64,000 nucleotides of DNA from Chrysomallon squamiferum (GCA_012295275.1 CM022671.1:32681927-32745926), one strand, 5' to 3'. Counted from the first letter of the stretch, positions 12,441 through 36,135 are shown. Numbers and translations: made by a program. Notes: a model not told the origin generated them from the sequence alone.

Positions 12441-12824
12441 AATGATGATGTTGAACATTGGGATGCTTCTTTGTGAATTTTATTTGTTCCTGAACACCAA
12501 AACTTTGCTAAAAATAAAGTATGGCAATAATAAATGACGCATGTTAAACCAGTAAGTCACACATTTCTCCCACTTTGTTTTTCGTCTACTCGTGAGACGA
12601 TATATACTAGCTAAAGAGCAGAGTACTGCATCGTACACATCAACAGCTATATTATCTATTTAATACAGACTGAAGCTTGGACACAAGTAAATACAGACAT
12701 AGACTGTTATTATACATGCACAAATTGATAGACCTAATGATTATGAGCTTATAGAATTCACACTAAATATCTACTTTTGACCAGTCACAAAAACAAGCTC
12801 GTAAAACATCTGGTTTTAAAACTA

Positions 12825-12885
12825 GTTCAATAAACGATGGGATTGTGTTCAATAAACGATGGGATTGTGTTCAATAAACGATCTC
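12825..12885. repeat. 22-bp tandem duplication
   Basis: TTCAATAAACGATGGGATTG plus TG is repeated twice, followed by a third partial unit. It lies in the A-B intergenic region. Confidence 0.85.
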
Positions 12886-13238
12886 TTTCGGGAGCTAAAC
12901 GAAGCATTTCTCTATGAGAAAATTCAGCTTTTTCTCTGAACAATCCTCTAACACGAAGTCCCCAAAATGACCAGTGAGAAGTACCTAACTATTTCTGTTC
13001 TCGCTTTAGTAAACATCTGTTTGTATGGTGTTGGTTTAAGCCATGGACACATACATATATATTCGTACATATACATACAAATTTAATGCATTTTTAATAT
13101 ATGTATTCCTGTACGTAAGTATGTATATGTATGTATGTATGTTTGATTTTACGCAGGCATAAATGTCACACAAATTATAAATGTGATTTTATTAGAGAAC
13201 CGTTGTGGTTAATTTTGTTTCAGTCTGTTGCACATATA

Positions 13239-13252
13239 TTTTATGCAAATGA
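13239..13252 (+). promoter_or_regulatory. Octamer-like element upstream of locus B
   Basis: TTTTATGCAAATGA contains a perfect ATGCAAAT octamer, the binding site class of POU factors, 115 bases upstream of the B start codon. Closely related blocks (TTTTATGYAAATG) lie upstream of loci C-H. Conservation between B and the rest of the cluster suggests function, which is inference. Confidence 0.4.
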
Positions 13253-13366
13253 ACAAAAAATATTTAGAAATTTAGTAAAAATTTCATTTTAGCAGCAAAA
13301 ACTGGTAGGAAAACAACATAACACCTAAAAAGAAGCCTGCATTTTGTTCTTAGACGTCACTTAAGT

Positions 13367-16075
<2,709 letters not shown>

Positions 16076-16089
16076 ATTCAAGAGACTGA

Positions 16090-16095
16090 AATAAA
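16090..16095 (+). terminator. Poly(A) signal of locus B
   Basis: AATAAA lies 15 bases after the stop codon. It is unusually close but isolated and perfect. Confidence 0.5.
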
Positions 16096-16182
16096 GAAGA
16101 ATTATTCATTGTTTCCTTTTCTTTTTCGTAACTTGATTATCTGTTTTTAAATCTGATAAAAGTACAGTTTAATTATGTGGGA

Positions 16183-16213
<31 letters not shown>

Positions 16214-16484
16214 CATGTCTGTTAGTGTACATACATACCTATAAACACATGCACATTAAAATACATGCAATCAGACACACAAATACAACCACACATACAT
16301 ATAAATCTATATAATGAAATCTTTAGAATTATTAACATGCATCCACGCACTCATACAAAACACACGTTTTTAAATACTCCGTTCATTAAATGATACATTT
16401 ATTGCTATCTGATCTAAGTTACATTTGAAAGAAATGACCTGCTAAACTAATTAAAAGCAGTATTAGAGCTTCTAAACGATTATA

Positions 16485-16690
16485 TATTACCGAATAAGTC
16501 CATTTGAGTTAAACTGATGAAAATCGAGGGTTAGAGCTTATATACGACTAGACGTTGTGTATCAACAAACAGCACTATTTGAGTTAAGCTGATGAAAATC
16601 AAGGGTTAGAGATTATAAACGATTAGACGTTATATATTACTGCATAACATCATTTGAGTTAAACTGATGAAAGGCGACGGTTTTATAAGT
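16485..16690. repeat. Short tandem repeat of about 75 bp
   Basis: Units share TTTGAGTTAAACTGATGAAA followed by a 'gaGGGTTAGAG..TATA..CGA.TAGACGTT' segment. Two full copies and one partial copy are present. Confidence 0.8.
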
Positions 16691-16974
16691 CTATTGTAAT
16701 TTTAATTGTGTTGGTATTATTGTTATCTTTAGACAGCATTCCGGCAGTGAGTCAATCTTTACAAAAAAAAAAATTATTATTATTATTATTATTAAATCCT
16801 AGTTTACTAAAGTACAGAATGTTTTTACTTTTCAAACTGTTCTTTCCTCTCATCTCTATCTTCAAGTGTTAGTTATACAGTTGCACCTGTCTTGTAGAGC
16901 AAAAGTGTCCTATATATCGCCATTTTTTTCTCTTTTTTTCCAACATAACAGTTGCACCGTAACCGCGAATAATA

Positions 16975-17011
<37 letters not shown>

Positions 17012-17589
17012 TGGCCTCTTTTAAAGATTCATTTATTCTAATGCATTGGTCTGAATGATAGAGACAACTGCAATAATTATAAAGAATTGTAAATGTTTCT
17101 GATTAAGAAAATAAAACATTTCTTTTTACTAGCCATGACAAGGCTGCATATACAAAATAAGAAATTTACACACCTATGAATTTATGTATGTATGCGTATA
17201 TGTATGTATATATGTGTATTTGTGTGCATGTACCAATGTGTGTGTATGTATCTAGGTGTGTGTATATGAGTTTGTGTGAAGGTGTGCATGAGTACGTGTA
17301 TATATGTGTGAGTGTGTATTTGTAAATAAATCTATAATTTATAATTCTAATAATAATAATTAATAATATCACATTTAGGATATTATATTTCATAATTCTA
17401 AGCATACAGCCAGTGTTTTAGGAAATCGGAATCAGCGATAGTTTTTATGTTCTGCTCATTTTAAAAATATAATGAAAAGATAATGACTTTACAAAATTCC
17501 AACACAAATTTTGTAAATAGGAATAACATTAATACTGTTTTATGCATATGTATGAAGATTTTTAGTGTCGCTGGCAGTCTGTCACATAA

Positions 17590-17603
17590 TTTTATGTAAA
17601 TGA
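17590..17603 (+). promoter_or_regulatory. Octamer-like upstream element of locus C, shared by C-H
   Basis: TTTTATGTAAATGA, followed by ATAACTAATATG, lies about 80 bases before the start codon. Equivalent blocks sit upstream of D (about 21314), E (24410), F (28489), G (32007) and H (37309). A second, more distal TATGCAAATG lies about 65-75 bases further upstream in E-H. No TATA box is evident. Confidence 0.45.
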
Positions 17604-17679
17604 ATAACTAATATGTTCACTTCATTAACACATCTATCCGAGTTAACAGAGAAAAAAAAAAGTAGATTACAAAAAAGCC

Positions 17680-19817
<2,138 letters not shown>

Positions 19818-19974
19818 ATGAAAAAACAACAAGAAGATAAACAAACTGTGCTTTTGTTGTTGTTCTTTTTCAATACATAATTAGCACTTTTTAAAATCTT
19901 TTTTTTAAAATTATTTTATCTTTAAAATTATTACTAAAATCTCATTATTGTCTGTCTTCTTTTATTTTTGTGTT

Positions 19975-20160
19975 AATGTTGTATTTTGTATGTTGATAGT
20001 GTAGCTGTATTTTGTATGTTGATAGTGTAGCTGTATTTTGTATGTTGATAGTGCAGTTGTATTTTATATGTTGATAAAAGTGTTGTTCTGTTTGGTATGT
20101 TAATGTGTAGTTGTATTTTTTTAAGTCGGTAGTGTAGTTATATTTAGCATTGTGCAGTGC
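19975..20160. repeat. 26-bp minisatellite after locus C
   Basis: About seven units of GTTGATAGTGTAGTTGTATT plus TTGTAA/T follow the stop codon. Homologous arrays follow D (23150-23290), E (26985-27300), F (31010-31190), G (34915-36135) and H (39640-40100). The next strong AATAAA lies beyond the array (about 20187), so the array may be transcribed as 3' UTR. Confidence 0.85.
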
Positions 20161-21376
20161 AGGAAATTTACAAAGCCGTCTTCAGAAATAAAGTATAAAC
20201 ATGGCGTATAACAATAAAATTGTTTATTTTGGAGAAAACAAATATAAATCGGTATGACTAGCCGCTTTAGCAGTTGAATAATAACAAAAAGAAAAAGAAA
20301 AGCAGTCTGCGTTCAGTAGGTGACCGCTAATCTAAGGGACATATCCACTGAAGAACAATCGGGACTCGGAAAAGTGTCCGTACCTCGTAGGGTGTTGATT
20401 ATCAAAGCGTATCACTGTATTTTTTGACCTGGCTGAGTCTCGATAATTTGCATCCATTTTACCTCTGACTTAACTCTAAAGAAATATCAAATTTATTGCT
20501 TATAGATGATTTCTTACACTGTATTAGGATAAAATATAAAATTATTATTTAACAAATGCTGTGGCACATAAAATATTCTTTACTATTGGTGTAAAAGAGT
20601 AGCCAATTTTTGTTGTTGTTTTTTGTTTTTTGTCTTACATGATCAATTGAACCGAGTAACCTTGAATAATAATTTTTTTTAAAACTGACCTCTATTAAAA
20701 ATTCATTTATTGCAATGCGTTGGTCTGAACGATAGTGACAACTGCAATAATTATAAAGAATTGTAAATGTTTCAGATTAAAAATAAAAATTCTCTTTACT
20801 AGCCATGACAAGGCTGCATATACAAAATAAGAAATTTACACACCTATGTAGTTATATGTATAATGTCTGTGTGTATGTATATATATGTATGTATGTTCGT
20901 GTATATATGTGTATATGTGTGCATGTACCAATGTGTGTGTATGTGTGTGTGTATGTGTGTGTGTATATGTGTATGTGTTCATCTGTGTGCAAGGTGTACA
21001 GGAGTAGGTGTATATATGTGCGAGTATCTATGTATATTTGTTTGTGTATTTGTAAATAACGCTATGATTTTTAATTCTAATAATAATAATTAATAATATC
21101 ACATTTAGGATATTATATTTTATAATTCTAAGCATACAGCCAGTGTTTTAGGAAATCGGAATCACGCGATGGTTTTTATGTTCTGCTCATTTTTAAAAGA
21201 TAATGTCTTTACAAAATTCCAACACGAACTTGTAAATAGCAACGGTAACATTAATACTATTTTATGGAAATGTACGAGGATTTTTTGTGTCGCTGGCAAC
21301 CTGTCACATAGACATGTTATGTAAATGAGTAACTAATATGTTTACTTCATTAACACATCTAACCGAGCTCGGTGCG

Positions 21377-21422
<46 letters not shown>

Positions 21423-21423
<1 letters not shown>

Positions 21424-21589
21424 AATTGTGTAATTAAAAATTATGTATCTGTACAGCTTATAATTCTAATTACGCTGACAGTTTTTGCTTTCTATTTTGT
21501 TTTTGTGCAGGCAAATAAAATAGAAAAAAACATAACGAAAAGTCATTATGTTACTAGGAGATATGACAAGGCTCTTCCAGGTTGGTTAC

Positions 21590-21634
<45 letters not shown>

Positions 21635-23009
21635 GAAATAATACGTACATACATACATACATACATACATATTTTCATGTATGGGTGTGTGTATATGTTT
21701 GTATTATATCTATCTATCTCTCTATCTATTTATCTATCTATCTATCTATCTATCAATAAATCTATATCTATCTATCTATCTATATCTACATATCCTACTT
21801 TTCCATTTTCGACTACTTTCAAGATCTATGACCTAATGTATAAAACGGTTAATTTTCTTTATTTTTATGAATTATTTAAGAATGCAGGACAAAAGAAATA
21901 ACTGGTTACTGTGTAGTGATATCAACTTTATCCTGCACAGATTGAATGGTCCGATGCTACTCGACATAGCCTCGTTGAATCCGGCGATTCTTATCTTCGA
22001 AGGATAAAGCTGATATCTTAAGTCAGCAACTAGTTATTCCCAGTTTCTTTCTTTATTTTGTTACACGCTTCAGAAATTAACTGAAATAATCAACTTTACA
22101 TTGATTGTTTCTTACAAATTTCTTTTTTTTTTTTTTTTACATTTTATTTTAAGTATGATTTTATCTTTTTTTGGTACAGTATAAACATGCAAAGCCCAAT
22201 TCAGTACTTGATCAAAGTGTAGTAACATTTATGGTACGAGAATCCTTCGGGGATGCTGTGAACGATTTCAAGAAATTTCGCCCTTTGAAGATTCAAAAAA
22301 CAAAATATTATTAACGTAAGTATTTGATTAACAAAAACATCAAAATGTATCATTGTTACGTTGAGCTGAATCATTAAAGTCAAGAAAAATCCTGCTGCTG
22401 CTGATAAAGATGATATTACTGTTACCACTACTACCACCAAGACCACTACTGCTTCTACTAATAAACAAAAACATTACAAAAACACAAACAGATACAAAAT
22501 TAAGAAAAAAATCTGAATCTTTGGATATATTTGAAAAACGTATTCTCAAACATCTTATTATAAAGAATGTTATTTGCAAAAGAGACATGTCATTGAAATA
22601 ATCTTTTATAATAAGAGTAACGATGATGATGATGATAATAATACTTTTCTTTTGTAAAGACTTGTACGTTTTTGAGTAAACAAGAAGTGAAACCAAAACA
22701 CTAACATCATACACTGGGAGAGAAACAAGAGTTTACATATCACTTATAATTTCACAATATCACACACACACACACGTGTAATACTACAAACTGTAGAAGA
22801 ATAAGGAGTTTACGTCATTTAATTAAATTATAATTAAAAATAATATTACACTAAGAATTTTACTATTTGTCCTTTTCAGAGGACAGCTTGCGTCTAATCA
22901 GATAATAAAAGTTAGAAATATAAACGGGAAGACGACGAAGGCGATGTTGGCGATTGAAGCCACACTGAAAGGATCGAAGTTTATTAAGAGATACTTTTAC
23001 TACAGTTAA
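21423..23009 (+). pseudogene. Locus D: tandem family member, inactivated
   Basis: Exon 1 remains at about 21423-21580, exon 2 at 22154-22315 and exon 3 at 22880-23009. The start codon is gone: a long A-run replaces the GCCATG seen in the other copies, and no in-frame ATG follows. The exon 2 acceptor lost one base (aagTATGA against tagGTATCA), creating an immediate in-frame stop. A one-base insertion in a T-run and a one-base loss near the end of exon 2 shift the frame again. Exon 3 is intact and almost identical to that of E and F, so inactivation looks recent. Confidence 0.8.
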
Positions 23010-24507
23010 ATGAAGAAAAAAAGAAGAAGATAAACAAATTGTGCTTTTGTTGTTCTTTTTCTCTTCATAATAAAATCTGTTTTGTTTATGTTTTTTTTTT
23101 TTTTGGTTAAAATCTTATTATTGTTTAGCTTCGTTTATTTTTGTGTTAATGTTGGATTTTATATGTTGAGAGTGTAGTTGTATTTTTAAGTCGATAGTGT
23201 AGTTGTATTTTTTGTGTTGATACTGTAGTTGGATTTTGCATGTTGATAGTGTTGTTCTATTTTGTAATTTGATAGTGTAATTGTATTTAGCATTATGCAG
23301 TGCAGGAAATGTACTAAACCATCTTCGAAACCTGGTGTATAACAATAAAACTTTTTTTTTTTTTTTTTTTTTTTTTTGAGAAGACAAATATAAATCGGTA
23401 TGACTAGCCGCTTTAGCAGTTGAATAATAATAAAAAAAAGAAAAGAAATGAAGTCTGCGTTCAGTAGGTGACCGCTAATCGAAGGAACATATCCACTGAA
23501 GAACAATCGGGTCTCGTAAACGTGTCCGTACATCCTAGGCTGTCGATCATCATTGTAACCTGGCTGAGTCTCGATAATTTGCATCCATTTTGCCTCTGAC
23601 TTAACTCTAAGGAAATATCAAATTTTTTGCTTATTGTAGAGTTATTACTTAACGAATGCTGTGACACATAAAATATCCATTTCTATTAATGTAAAAGACA
23701 AACCATTTTTTTGTTCAGCCTACATTATGAATTGCACCTAGCAAACGTGAATAATAATTTAAATAAATTTGATTTCTATCAAACATTAATTTATTCTAAT
23801 GCGTTGGCCTGAACGACAGGGACAACAGCAATAACTGTAAAGAATTGTAAATGTTTCAGATTAAAAAAAAATAAAAATCTCTTTACTAGCCATGATAAGG
23901 CTGCATATACAAAATAAGAAACTCACACACATATGTATTTTTATGTGTAATGTCTGTGTGTATGTGGATATGTATGTATGTTCGTGCATATATGTGTATT
24001 TGTGTGCATGTACCAATGTGTGTATATCTAGCTAGGTGTGTGTATGTGTGCATGTGTGTATATGTTTAATTGTGTTCAGGTGTGCATGAGTACGTGTATA
24101 TATGTGCGAGTGTGTATGTATATTTGTGTATTTGTAAACGACTCCATAATGTATAATTCTAATAATAATAATTAATAATGTCACATTTAGGATATTATAC
24201 TTTATAACTCGAAACATACTACCAGTGTTTTAGGAAATCGGAATCACGTGATGGTTTTTGTCTTCTGCTCATTTTAAAAATGTAATGAAACGGTAATGAC
24301 TTTATACAATTTCAGCACAAATTTTGTAAATAACAATAACATGAATACTATTTTATGCAAATGTATGAGGATTTTTCGCGTTGCTGGCATTCTGTCACTT
24401 AAGTATTTTACGTAAATGAGTAACTAATATGTTTGCTTCTTTAACAGATCTATTCGAGTTCATTGCGAAAAAGGAAAAGAAAAAGGAAAAAAGAAAGGAT
24501 AAAAGCC

Positions 24508-26835
<2,328 letters not shown>

Positions 26836-28591
26836 ATTAAGAAAAAACAAGAAGATAAACAAATTGTGCTTTTGTTGGTTTTCTTTCAGTACATAATTAA
26901 ATCTTTTTTGTTTCTTATTTTGTTTATCTTCGTTAAAATCTGATTATTATTTAGCTTCGTTTATTTTTGTGTTAATGTTGTATTTTATATGTTGATAAAG
27001 TAGTCGTATTTTGTATGTTGATAGTGTAGCTGTATTTTGCATGTTGATAGTGTAGTTGTATTTTGTTAGTTGATAGTGTAGTTGTATTTTGTAAGTTGAT
27101 AGTGTAGTTATATTTTGTACGCTGATAGTGTAGTTGTATTTTATATGTCGATAGTGTTGTTCTATTTGGAATGTTGATACTGTAGATGTAGTTTCGGTTT
27201 TGGTAGTATAGTTGTATTTTCTATATTGTAGTGTAGTTGTAGTTTGTAAGTTCATAGTGTAGTTGTGTTTTGTAAGTTGATGGTGTAGTTGTATTTAGCA
27301 TTGTGAAGTGCAGGAAATCCACAAAGCTGTCTTCAGAAATAAAGTATAAACATGGCGTGTAAAAATAAAATTGTTTATTTTGAAGAAAACAAATATAAAT
27401 CGGTATGACTAGCCGCTTTAGCAGTTGATTAATAACAGAAAAAGAAAAAGAAATGAAGTCTGCGTTCAGTAGGTGACCGCTAATCTAAGGGACATATCCA
27501 CTGAAGAACAATCGGGACTCGGAAAAATGTCCGTACATCTTAGGTTGTCGATGATCAGGTGGTTTCACAGTATTTTGTAACCTGGCTGAGTCTCGATAAT
27601 TTGCATCCATTTTACCTCTGGCTTAACTCTAAGGAAATATCAAATTTATTGGTTATAGTGGACTTCTTACACTGTATTAGGATAAAATATAAAATTATTA
27701 CTTAACGAATGATGTGACACATAAAATGTTCATTACTATTAGTGTAAAAGTGTAGTCAATGTTTTTCTTTTTTTCCCCTTACTTGATCACTTGCAGCTAG
27801 TGTTCGTGAATAATAGTTTTATGAAAATTGACCTCGTTCAAAATTTCATTTGTTCTAATGCGTTGGTCTGAATGATAGAGACAACTGCAATAATTATAAA
27901 GAATTGTAAATGTTTCAGATTAAAAAAATAAAAGAGTTCTCTTTACTAGCCATGACAAGGCTGCATATACAAAATAAGAAATTTATACACCTTTATATTC
28001 ATATTTGTAATGTCTGTGTGTATGTATATATATATATATATGTATGTTTGTTCGTTTATATGTGTGTATTTGAGTGCATGTACACATGACTGTGTATGTA
28101 TCTAGGTGTGTGTATGTGTTTGTGTATATGTGTTTAATTGTGTGTAGGTTTGCACGAGTACAAGTATGTACGTGCGAATGTGCATGTATATTTGTTTGTA
28201 TATTTGTAAATAACTCAATAATTTATAATTCTATTAATAATAATTAGTAATATCACATTTACGATATTATTTTTCATAATTCCAAGCATATTGCCACTGT
28301 TTTAGGAAATCGGAATCACCCGAGTGTTTTTTTTATGTTCTGCTAATTTTTAAAATATAATAAAAAGATAATGACTTTACAAAATTCCATTTTTTTTTTG
28401 TAAATAGCAATGATAACTTGAATACTATTTTATGCAAATGTTTGAGGATTTTTTGTTTTTGTGTCGCTGACAATCTGCCACATAAACATTTTATGTAAAT
28501 GAGTAACTAATATGTTTACTTCATTAACACATCTGTCTGAGTTCATTGCAAAAAACAAAAGGAGTAAAAAAAGGAAGATTTAATAAAAGCC

Positions 28592-30860
<2,269 letters not shown>

Positions 30861-32107
30861 ATGAAAAAACAAAACAAGAAGATAAACAAATTGTGCTATT
30901 GTTGTTCTTTTTCAGTACATAATTAAATATTAATTGTTTCTTATTTGTTTTATCTTTGTTAAAATCTGATTATTGTTTAGCTTCGTTTATTTTTGTGTTA
31001 ATGTAGGATTTTATATGTTGATAGTGTTGTATTTTGCACGTTGATAGTATAGTTGTATCTTGTACACTGATAGTGTAGCTGTATTTTGTATGTTTATAGT
31101 GTAGTTGTATTTTATATGTTTATAGTGTTGTTATATTTGGTATGTTGATATGTAGTTGTATTTTGTATGTTGATAGTGTTGTTAGGATAGATCGGATAGA
31201 TCTGTTAATGTATCCATTTTACCTCTGGCTTAACTCTAAGGAAATATCAAATTTATTGGTTATAATGGTCTTCTTACACTGTATTAGGATAAAATATAAA
31301 ATTATTTCTTAACGAATGATGTGACACATAAAATATCGATTACTCTTAGTGTAAAAGAGAAACCATTTTTTTTCCTACATCATGAATTGCACCTAAAGTT
31401 TCATTTATTCTAATGCATTGGTCTGAACGATAGAGACAACTGCAGTAATTATAAAGAACTGGAAATGTTTCAGACTGAAAAATAAAACATTTCTCTTTAC
31501 TAGCCATGACAGGGCTACATATACAAAATAAGAAATGTACACACCTATGTATTTATGTGTGTAATGTCTGTGTGTATCTATATATGTATGTATGTTCGTG
31601 TATATATGTGTATTTGTGTGCATGTACGAATGTGTTTGTATGTATCTAGGTGTGTGTATGTGTGTGTATATGAGTTCGAGTATGTATGTGCGTGAGTACG
31701 TGTATATATGTGCGAGTGTGTATGTATATTTGTTTGTGTATTTGTAAATAACTCTATAATTTATAATTCTAATAATAATAATTAATAATATCACGTTTAG
31801 GATATTATATTTTATAATTCCAAGTATACTGCTGGTGTTTTAGGAAATCGGAATCACGTGATGGTTTTCATATTCTGCTCATTTTTTAAATATATTGAAA
31901 AGATAATTACAGCAGAACTTTTGTAAATAACAATGATAACATGAATACTATTTTATGCAAATGTATGAGGATTTTTTGAATCTCTGGCATTCTGTCACTT
32001 AAACATTTTACATAAATGAGTAACTAATATGTTTGCTTTATTAACAGATCTGTCCGAGTTCATTGCGAAAAAGGAAAAGAAAAAGGAAAAAAGAAAGGAA
32101 AAAAGCC

Positions 32108-34776
32108 ATGAATATTGTGATTAAGAATTACGTATCTGTGCAGCTAATAATTATAGTTATGCTGTCAGTCTCTGCGTTCCAGTTTGTCTTTGTGCAGGCA
32201 AATAAAATAGAAAAAAACATAACGAAAAGTCATTATGTTACTAGATCTGACAAGGCTCTTCCAGGTTGGTTACAAAGTCTCTCTCTCTGACAGACACATG
32301 TAGATACACACACAAACACACATACCCAGACACACAAACATATACAAACGCACACACAAATACACACTACTATACACAATAGATACATACTCTCTTACAT
32401 ACACATATAGAGTAACTAATAATCTTAATGTTTATGAGTTGGAGTGAAATAATATAGGATAAAAATTATGTGACATACACTGATATTGGATGGATGTATG
32501 AAACAATGTTCTAAGATTTCTCGACAGCCAGTGGACATCGGAGTGCCGGATGTGAGGTGTCACCTGGGGAATCTGCTGTTTATTAAGTCACAGCTGAAAT
32601 ATTTTGTCCTGTACATTGTCTGTGTGCAGAGTTTAATTTAGTGTACAAAATATTTACTTCTAAATATGGACAAATCTAATCAGATGTGACTGCTAGTATA
32701 TTTGTATGTATGTATGTATCTATCAATAAATATATATATATATATCTATCTATCTATCTATCTTGCATTCGCTGTATGAAGTGACAAGATATGATGACTA
32801 AAACAAATTCACTAGTTTACTTGTGATTTATATATAATTATACCTTGTTCAAAGTTACTTCTTTTTATTTAATTGAAGATGAAGATCTAAGATTTCTATT
32901 ATTTATTAAGTCATAACTGAAATATTTTGTCCTGAACATTTTCTGTATGCAGAGTTTAATCTAATGTACAAAATATTTGTTTCTAAATATGGGCAAATCT
33001 AATCAGATGTGACTCGTAGCATTTATACATAAATACAGACGTAAATATATTGACAAGAACCTATATATAGCTATATAAATAAAACACAAAACGAACAAAT
33101 ATTTTTCATTAATTATGCTAAATTACAGTTTGTAAGAATAATTTGATTTGAAATCTTCCCTTCTAGGAAATAATACATACATACATACATACATATACAT
33201 ACATACATACATATATTCATGTATGTGTCTCTCTGCGGGTGTGTGTATATGTTTGTATTATCACTATCTATCTATGTATCTATCTATCTATCTTGCATTC
33301 GCTGTATGACAAGATATGATGACTAGAACAAATTCTATGTTTTTGACGGAAATGTATTTACTTCGGTAGTTTACTTGTGATTTATATATAATTATACCTT
33401 GTTCAATGTTACTTCTTTAGTATTTAATTGAAGATGAAGATCTTAAAAGACCACTTCATAAAAATAATAGTAATAAATTGTTGTTATTTAAGAACTTTTT
33501 AAAACATTAGGGGTATTATACAGTTTCAAGAGCTACGAGCTAATATATAAAATTGGTAATTTTCTATATTTTTATGAATTATTTAAGAATGCAGGATAAA
33601 AGAAATAACTGGTCACTGTGTAGTGATATCAACTTTATCCTGCACAGATTGAATGGTCTGATGCTGTTCGACATAGCCTCGTTGAATCCGGCGATTCTTA
33701 CCTTCGAAGGATAAAGCTGATATCTCAAGACAGCAATCATTTATTCCCAATTTCTTTTTTTTTTTCTTTTTTTATTACACGTTTCAGAAAATAACTTAAA
33801 TAATCAACTTTTCTTTCATTGTTTTTTATAACATTTGATTGTACATTTTATTTTAGGTATCATTGTATCTTTTTTGGTACACTATAGAACTGCAATGCCC
33901 AATTCAAATTTGGATGGAGGGGTAATAATTTATATCGTACAAGGATCTTACCAGGATGCTGTGAACGATTTCAAAAGGTTTCGGCCTCGGAGGATTCAAC
34001 AAAACGAAGACTTATTAACGTATGTATTTGATTAACAAAAACATGAAAATGTATCATTAAAGTCAAAGAAAATGCTGTTGCTGCTAACGATGATACTAGT
34101 ACTACTACTACTAGAACTACTACCACTACAACCACGACTACTACTACTACCATAAGAAATGACTACTATTATAACAGCTGATTCTACGAATAAACAGAAA
34201 GAAAATGAAACAACATTCAACCAGAGATACAAAGTTTAAACAAAATTTTAAATCTTTGGCTGTATATATTTGAGAAAGTATCGTCAAACATCCCATTATA
34301 AAGACTATTATTTGTGAAAGATATAATCTGATATAATAATAGTGATGATGATAATAATAATAATTTTTATTTTTGCAAAAACTGTGACGTTTCTGAATGA
34401 ACAGGAAGCAAAAGCAAAACTCTAAGATCATACACGGGGAAGAAACAAGAGTATACGTATCACTTATCATTTCACAATAAACACACAAACATCACACACA
34501 CACACACACAAACATCACACGCGCACACAAACACACATGTGTAATATTATGAACGGTAAAAGAAACAGGAGTTTATGTCATTTAATTAAAAAAATTATAA
34601 TTAAAAATAATATTACACTAAGAATTTTACTATTTTTCCTTTTCAGAGGACAGCTTGCATCTAATCAGATAATAAAAGTTAGAAATATAAACGGGAAGAT
34701 GACGAACGCGATGTTGGCGATTGAAGCCACACTGAAAGGATCGAAGTTTATTATGAGATACTTTTACTACAGTTAA
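32108..34776 (+). CDS. Locus G: small secreted protein, tandem family, intact
   Basis: Exons are 32108-32264, 33857-34019 and 34647-34776, phases 1 and 2, encoding 149 residues. It has the signal peptide (hydrophobic core LIIIVMLSVSAFQFVF), an Asn-Ile-Thr sequon, exon 2 with VIIYIVQGSYQDAVNDFKRF, and exon 3 ending FIMRYFYYS. Compared with C it lacks one codon near the exon 1 end (TRSD against TRRYD). Exon 2 differs from C mainly in the segment after MPNS and in the strand before GSYQD, while exon 3 is nearly unchanged. The exon 2 donor is gtatgt, shared with H, against gtaagt in C-F. No mature cysteine. Confidence 0.8.
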
Positions 34777-34914
34777 ATGAAAAAAAAAACAAGATAAACA
34801 AACTGTGCTATTGTTGTTCTTTTTCAGTACATAATTAAACATTAATTGTTTCTTATTTGTTTTATCTTTGTTAAAATCTTATTATTGTTTAGCTTCGTTT
34901 ATTTTTGTGTTAAT

Positions 34915-36135
34915 GTTGTATTTTATATGTTGATAGTGTAGTTGTATTTTGTAATTTGATAGTATAGTTGTATTTTGTGTGTTGATAGAGTAGTTATATG
35001 CTATATGTTGATAGTGTAGTTGTATTTTGTATGTTTATAGTGTAGTTGTATTTTATATGTTGATAGAGTAGTTATATGCTATATGTTGATAGTGTAGTTG
35101 TATTTTGTAATTTGATAGTGTAGTTGTATTTTGTATGTTTATAGTGTAGTTGTATTTTATATGTTGATAGTGTAGTTGTATTTTGTAATTTGATAGTGTA
35201 GTTGTATTTTGTATGTTTATAGTGTAGTTGTATTTTATATGTTGATAGTGTAGTGGTATTTTGTATGTTTATAGTGTAGCTGTAATATGTATGTAGATAG
35301 TGTAGTTGTATTTAATAATTGATAGTGTTGTTGCATTTTACATTCTAATTGTGTAGTTGTATTTTGTATGTTGATAGTTTACTTGTATGTTGCGTGTTGA
35401 TAGTGTAGTTGTATTTTGTAAGTTGATAGTGTAGTTGTATTTTGTAAGTTGATAGTGTAGTTGTATTTAATATGTTGATGGCATAGTTATATTTTGTATG
35501 TTGATTGTGCAGTTGTATTTTATTTGTTAATAGTATTGTTCTATTTGGTATGTTGATACTATAGTTTTCTATGTTGGTAGTGTTGGTGTAGTTGTATTTT
35601 CTATGTTGATGGTGTAGTTATATTTTGTAAATTGATAGTGCAGTTGTATTTTATTTGTTGATAGTGTTGTTGTATTTGGTATGTTGATAGTGTAGTTTTT
35701 TGTATGTTGATAGTGTTGTTGTATTTTGTATGTTGATAGTGTAGTTGTATTTTGTAAGTTGATAGTGTGGTTGTATTTTGTAAGTTGATAGTGTAGTTGT
35801 ATTTAATATGTTGATGGCATAGTTATATTTTGTATGTTGATTGTGCAGTTGTATTTTATTTGTTAATAGTATTGTTCTATTTGGTATGTTGATACTATAG
35901 TTTTCTATGTTGGTAGTGTTGGTGTATTTTCTATGTTGTAGTGTAGTTGTATTTTGTAAATTGATAGTGTAGTTGTATTTTGTAAGTTGATAGTGTGGTT
36001 GTATTTTGTAAGTTGATAGTGTGGTTGTATTTTGTAAGTTGATAGTGTAGTTGTATTTTGTAAGTTGATAGTGTGGTTGTATTTTGTAAGTTGATAGTGT
36101 AGTTGTGTTTTGTAAGTTGATAGTGTAATTGTATT
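34915..36135. repeat. Expanded 26-bp minisatellite after locus G
   Basis: About 1.2 kb, roughly 46 units, of the GTTGATAGTGTAGTTGTATT-type repeat, with a higher-order duplication: the blocks around 35430-35560 and 35740-35900 share the same sequence of variant units. It is at least four times longer than in the sister units. The minus-strand reading frame over its right end is a 78-base (three-unit) periodic translation, not a gene. Confidence 0.95.

Noticed and set aside
23118-23584. Overlapping minus-strand frames after locus D
   Set aside because: They run through the 26-bp minisatellite and a T-run of the 3' flank; sister units do not keep the frame.
34915-36135. CRISPR or centromeric satellite
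   Set aside because: Short 26-base units without spacers, restricted to the 3' flank of the duplicated genes; a local minisatellite.
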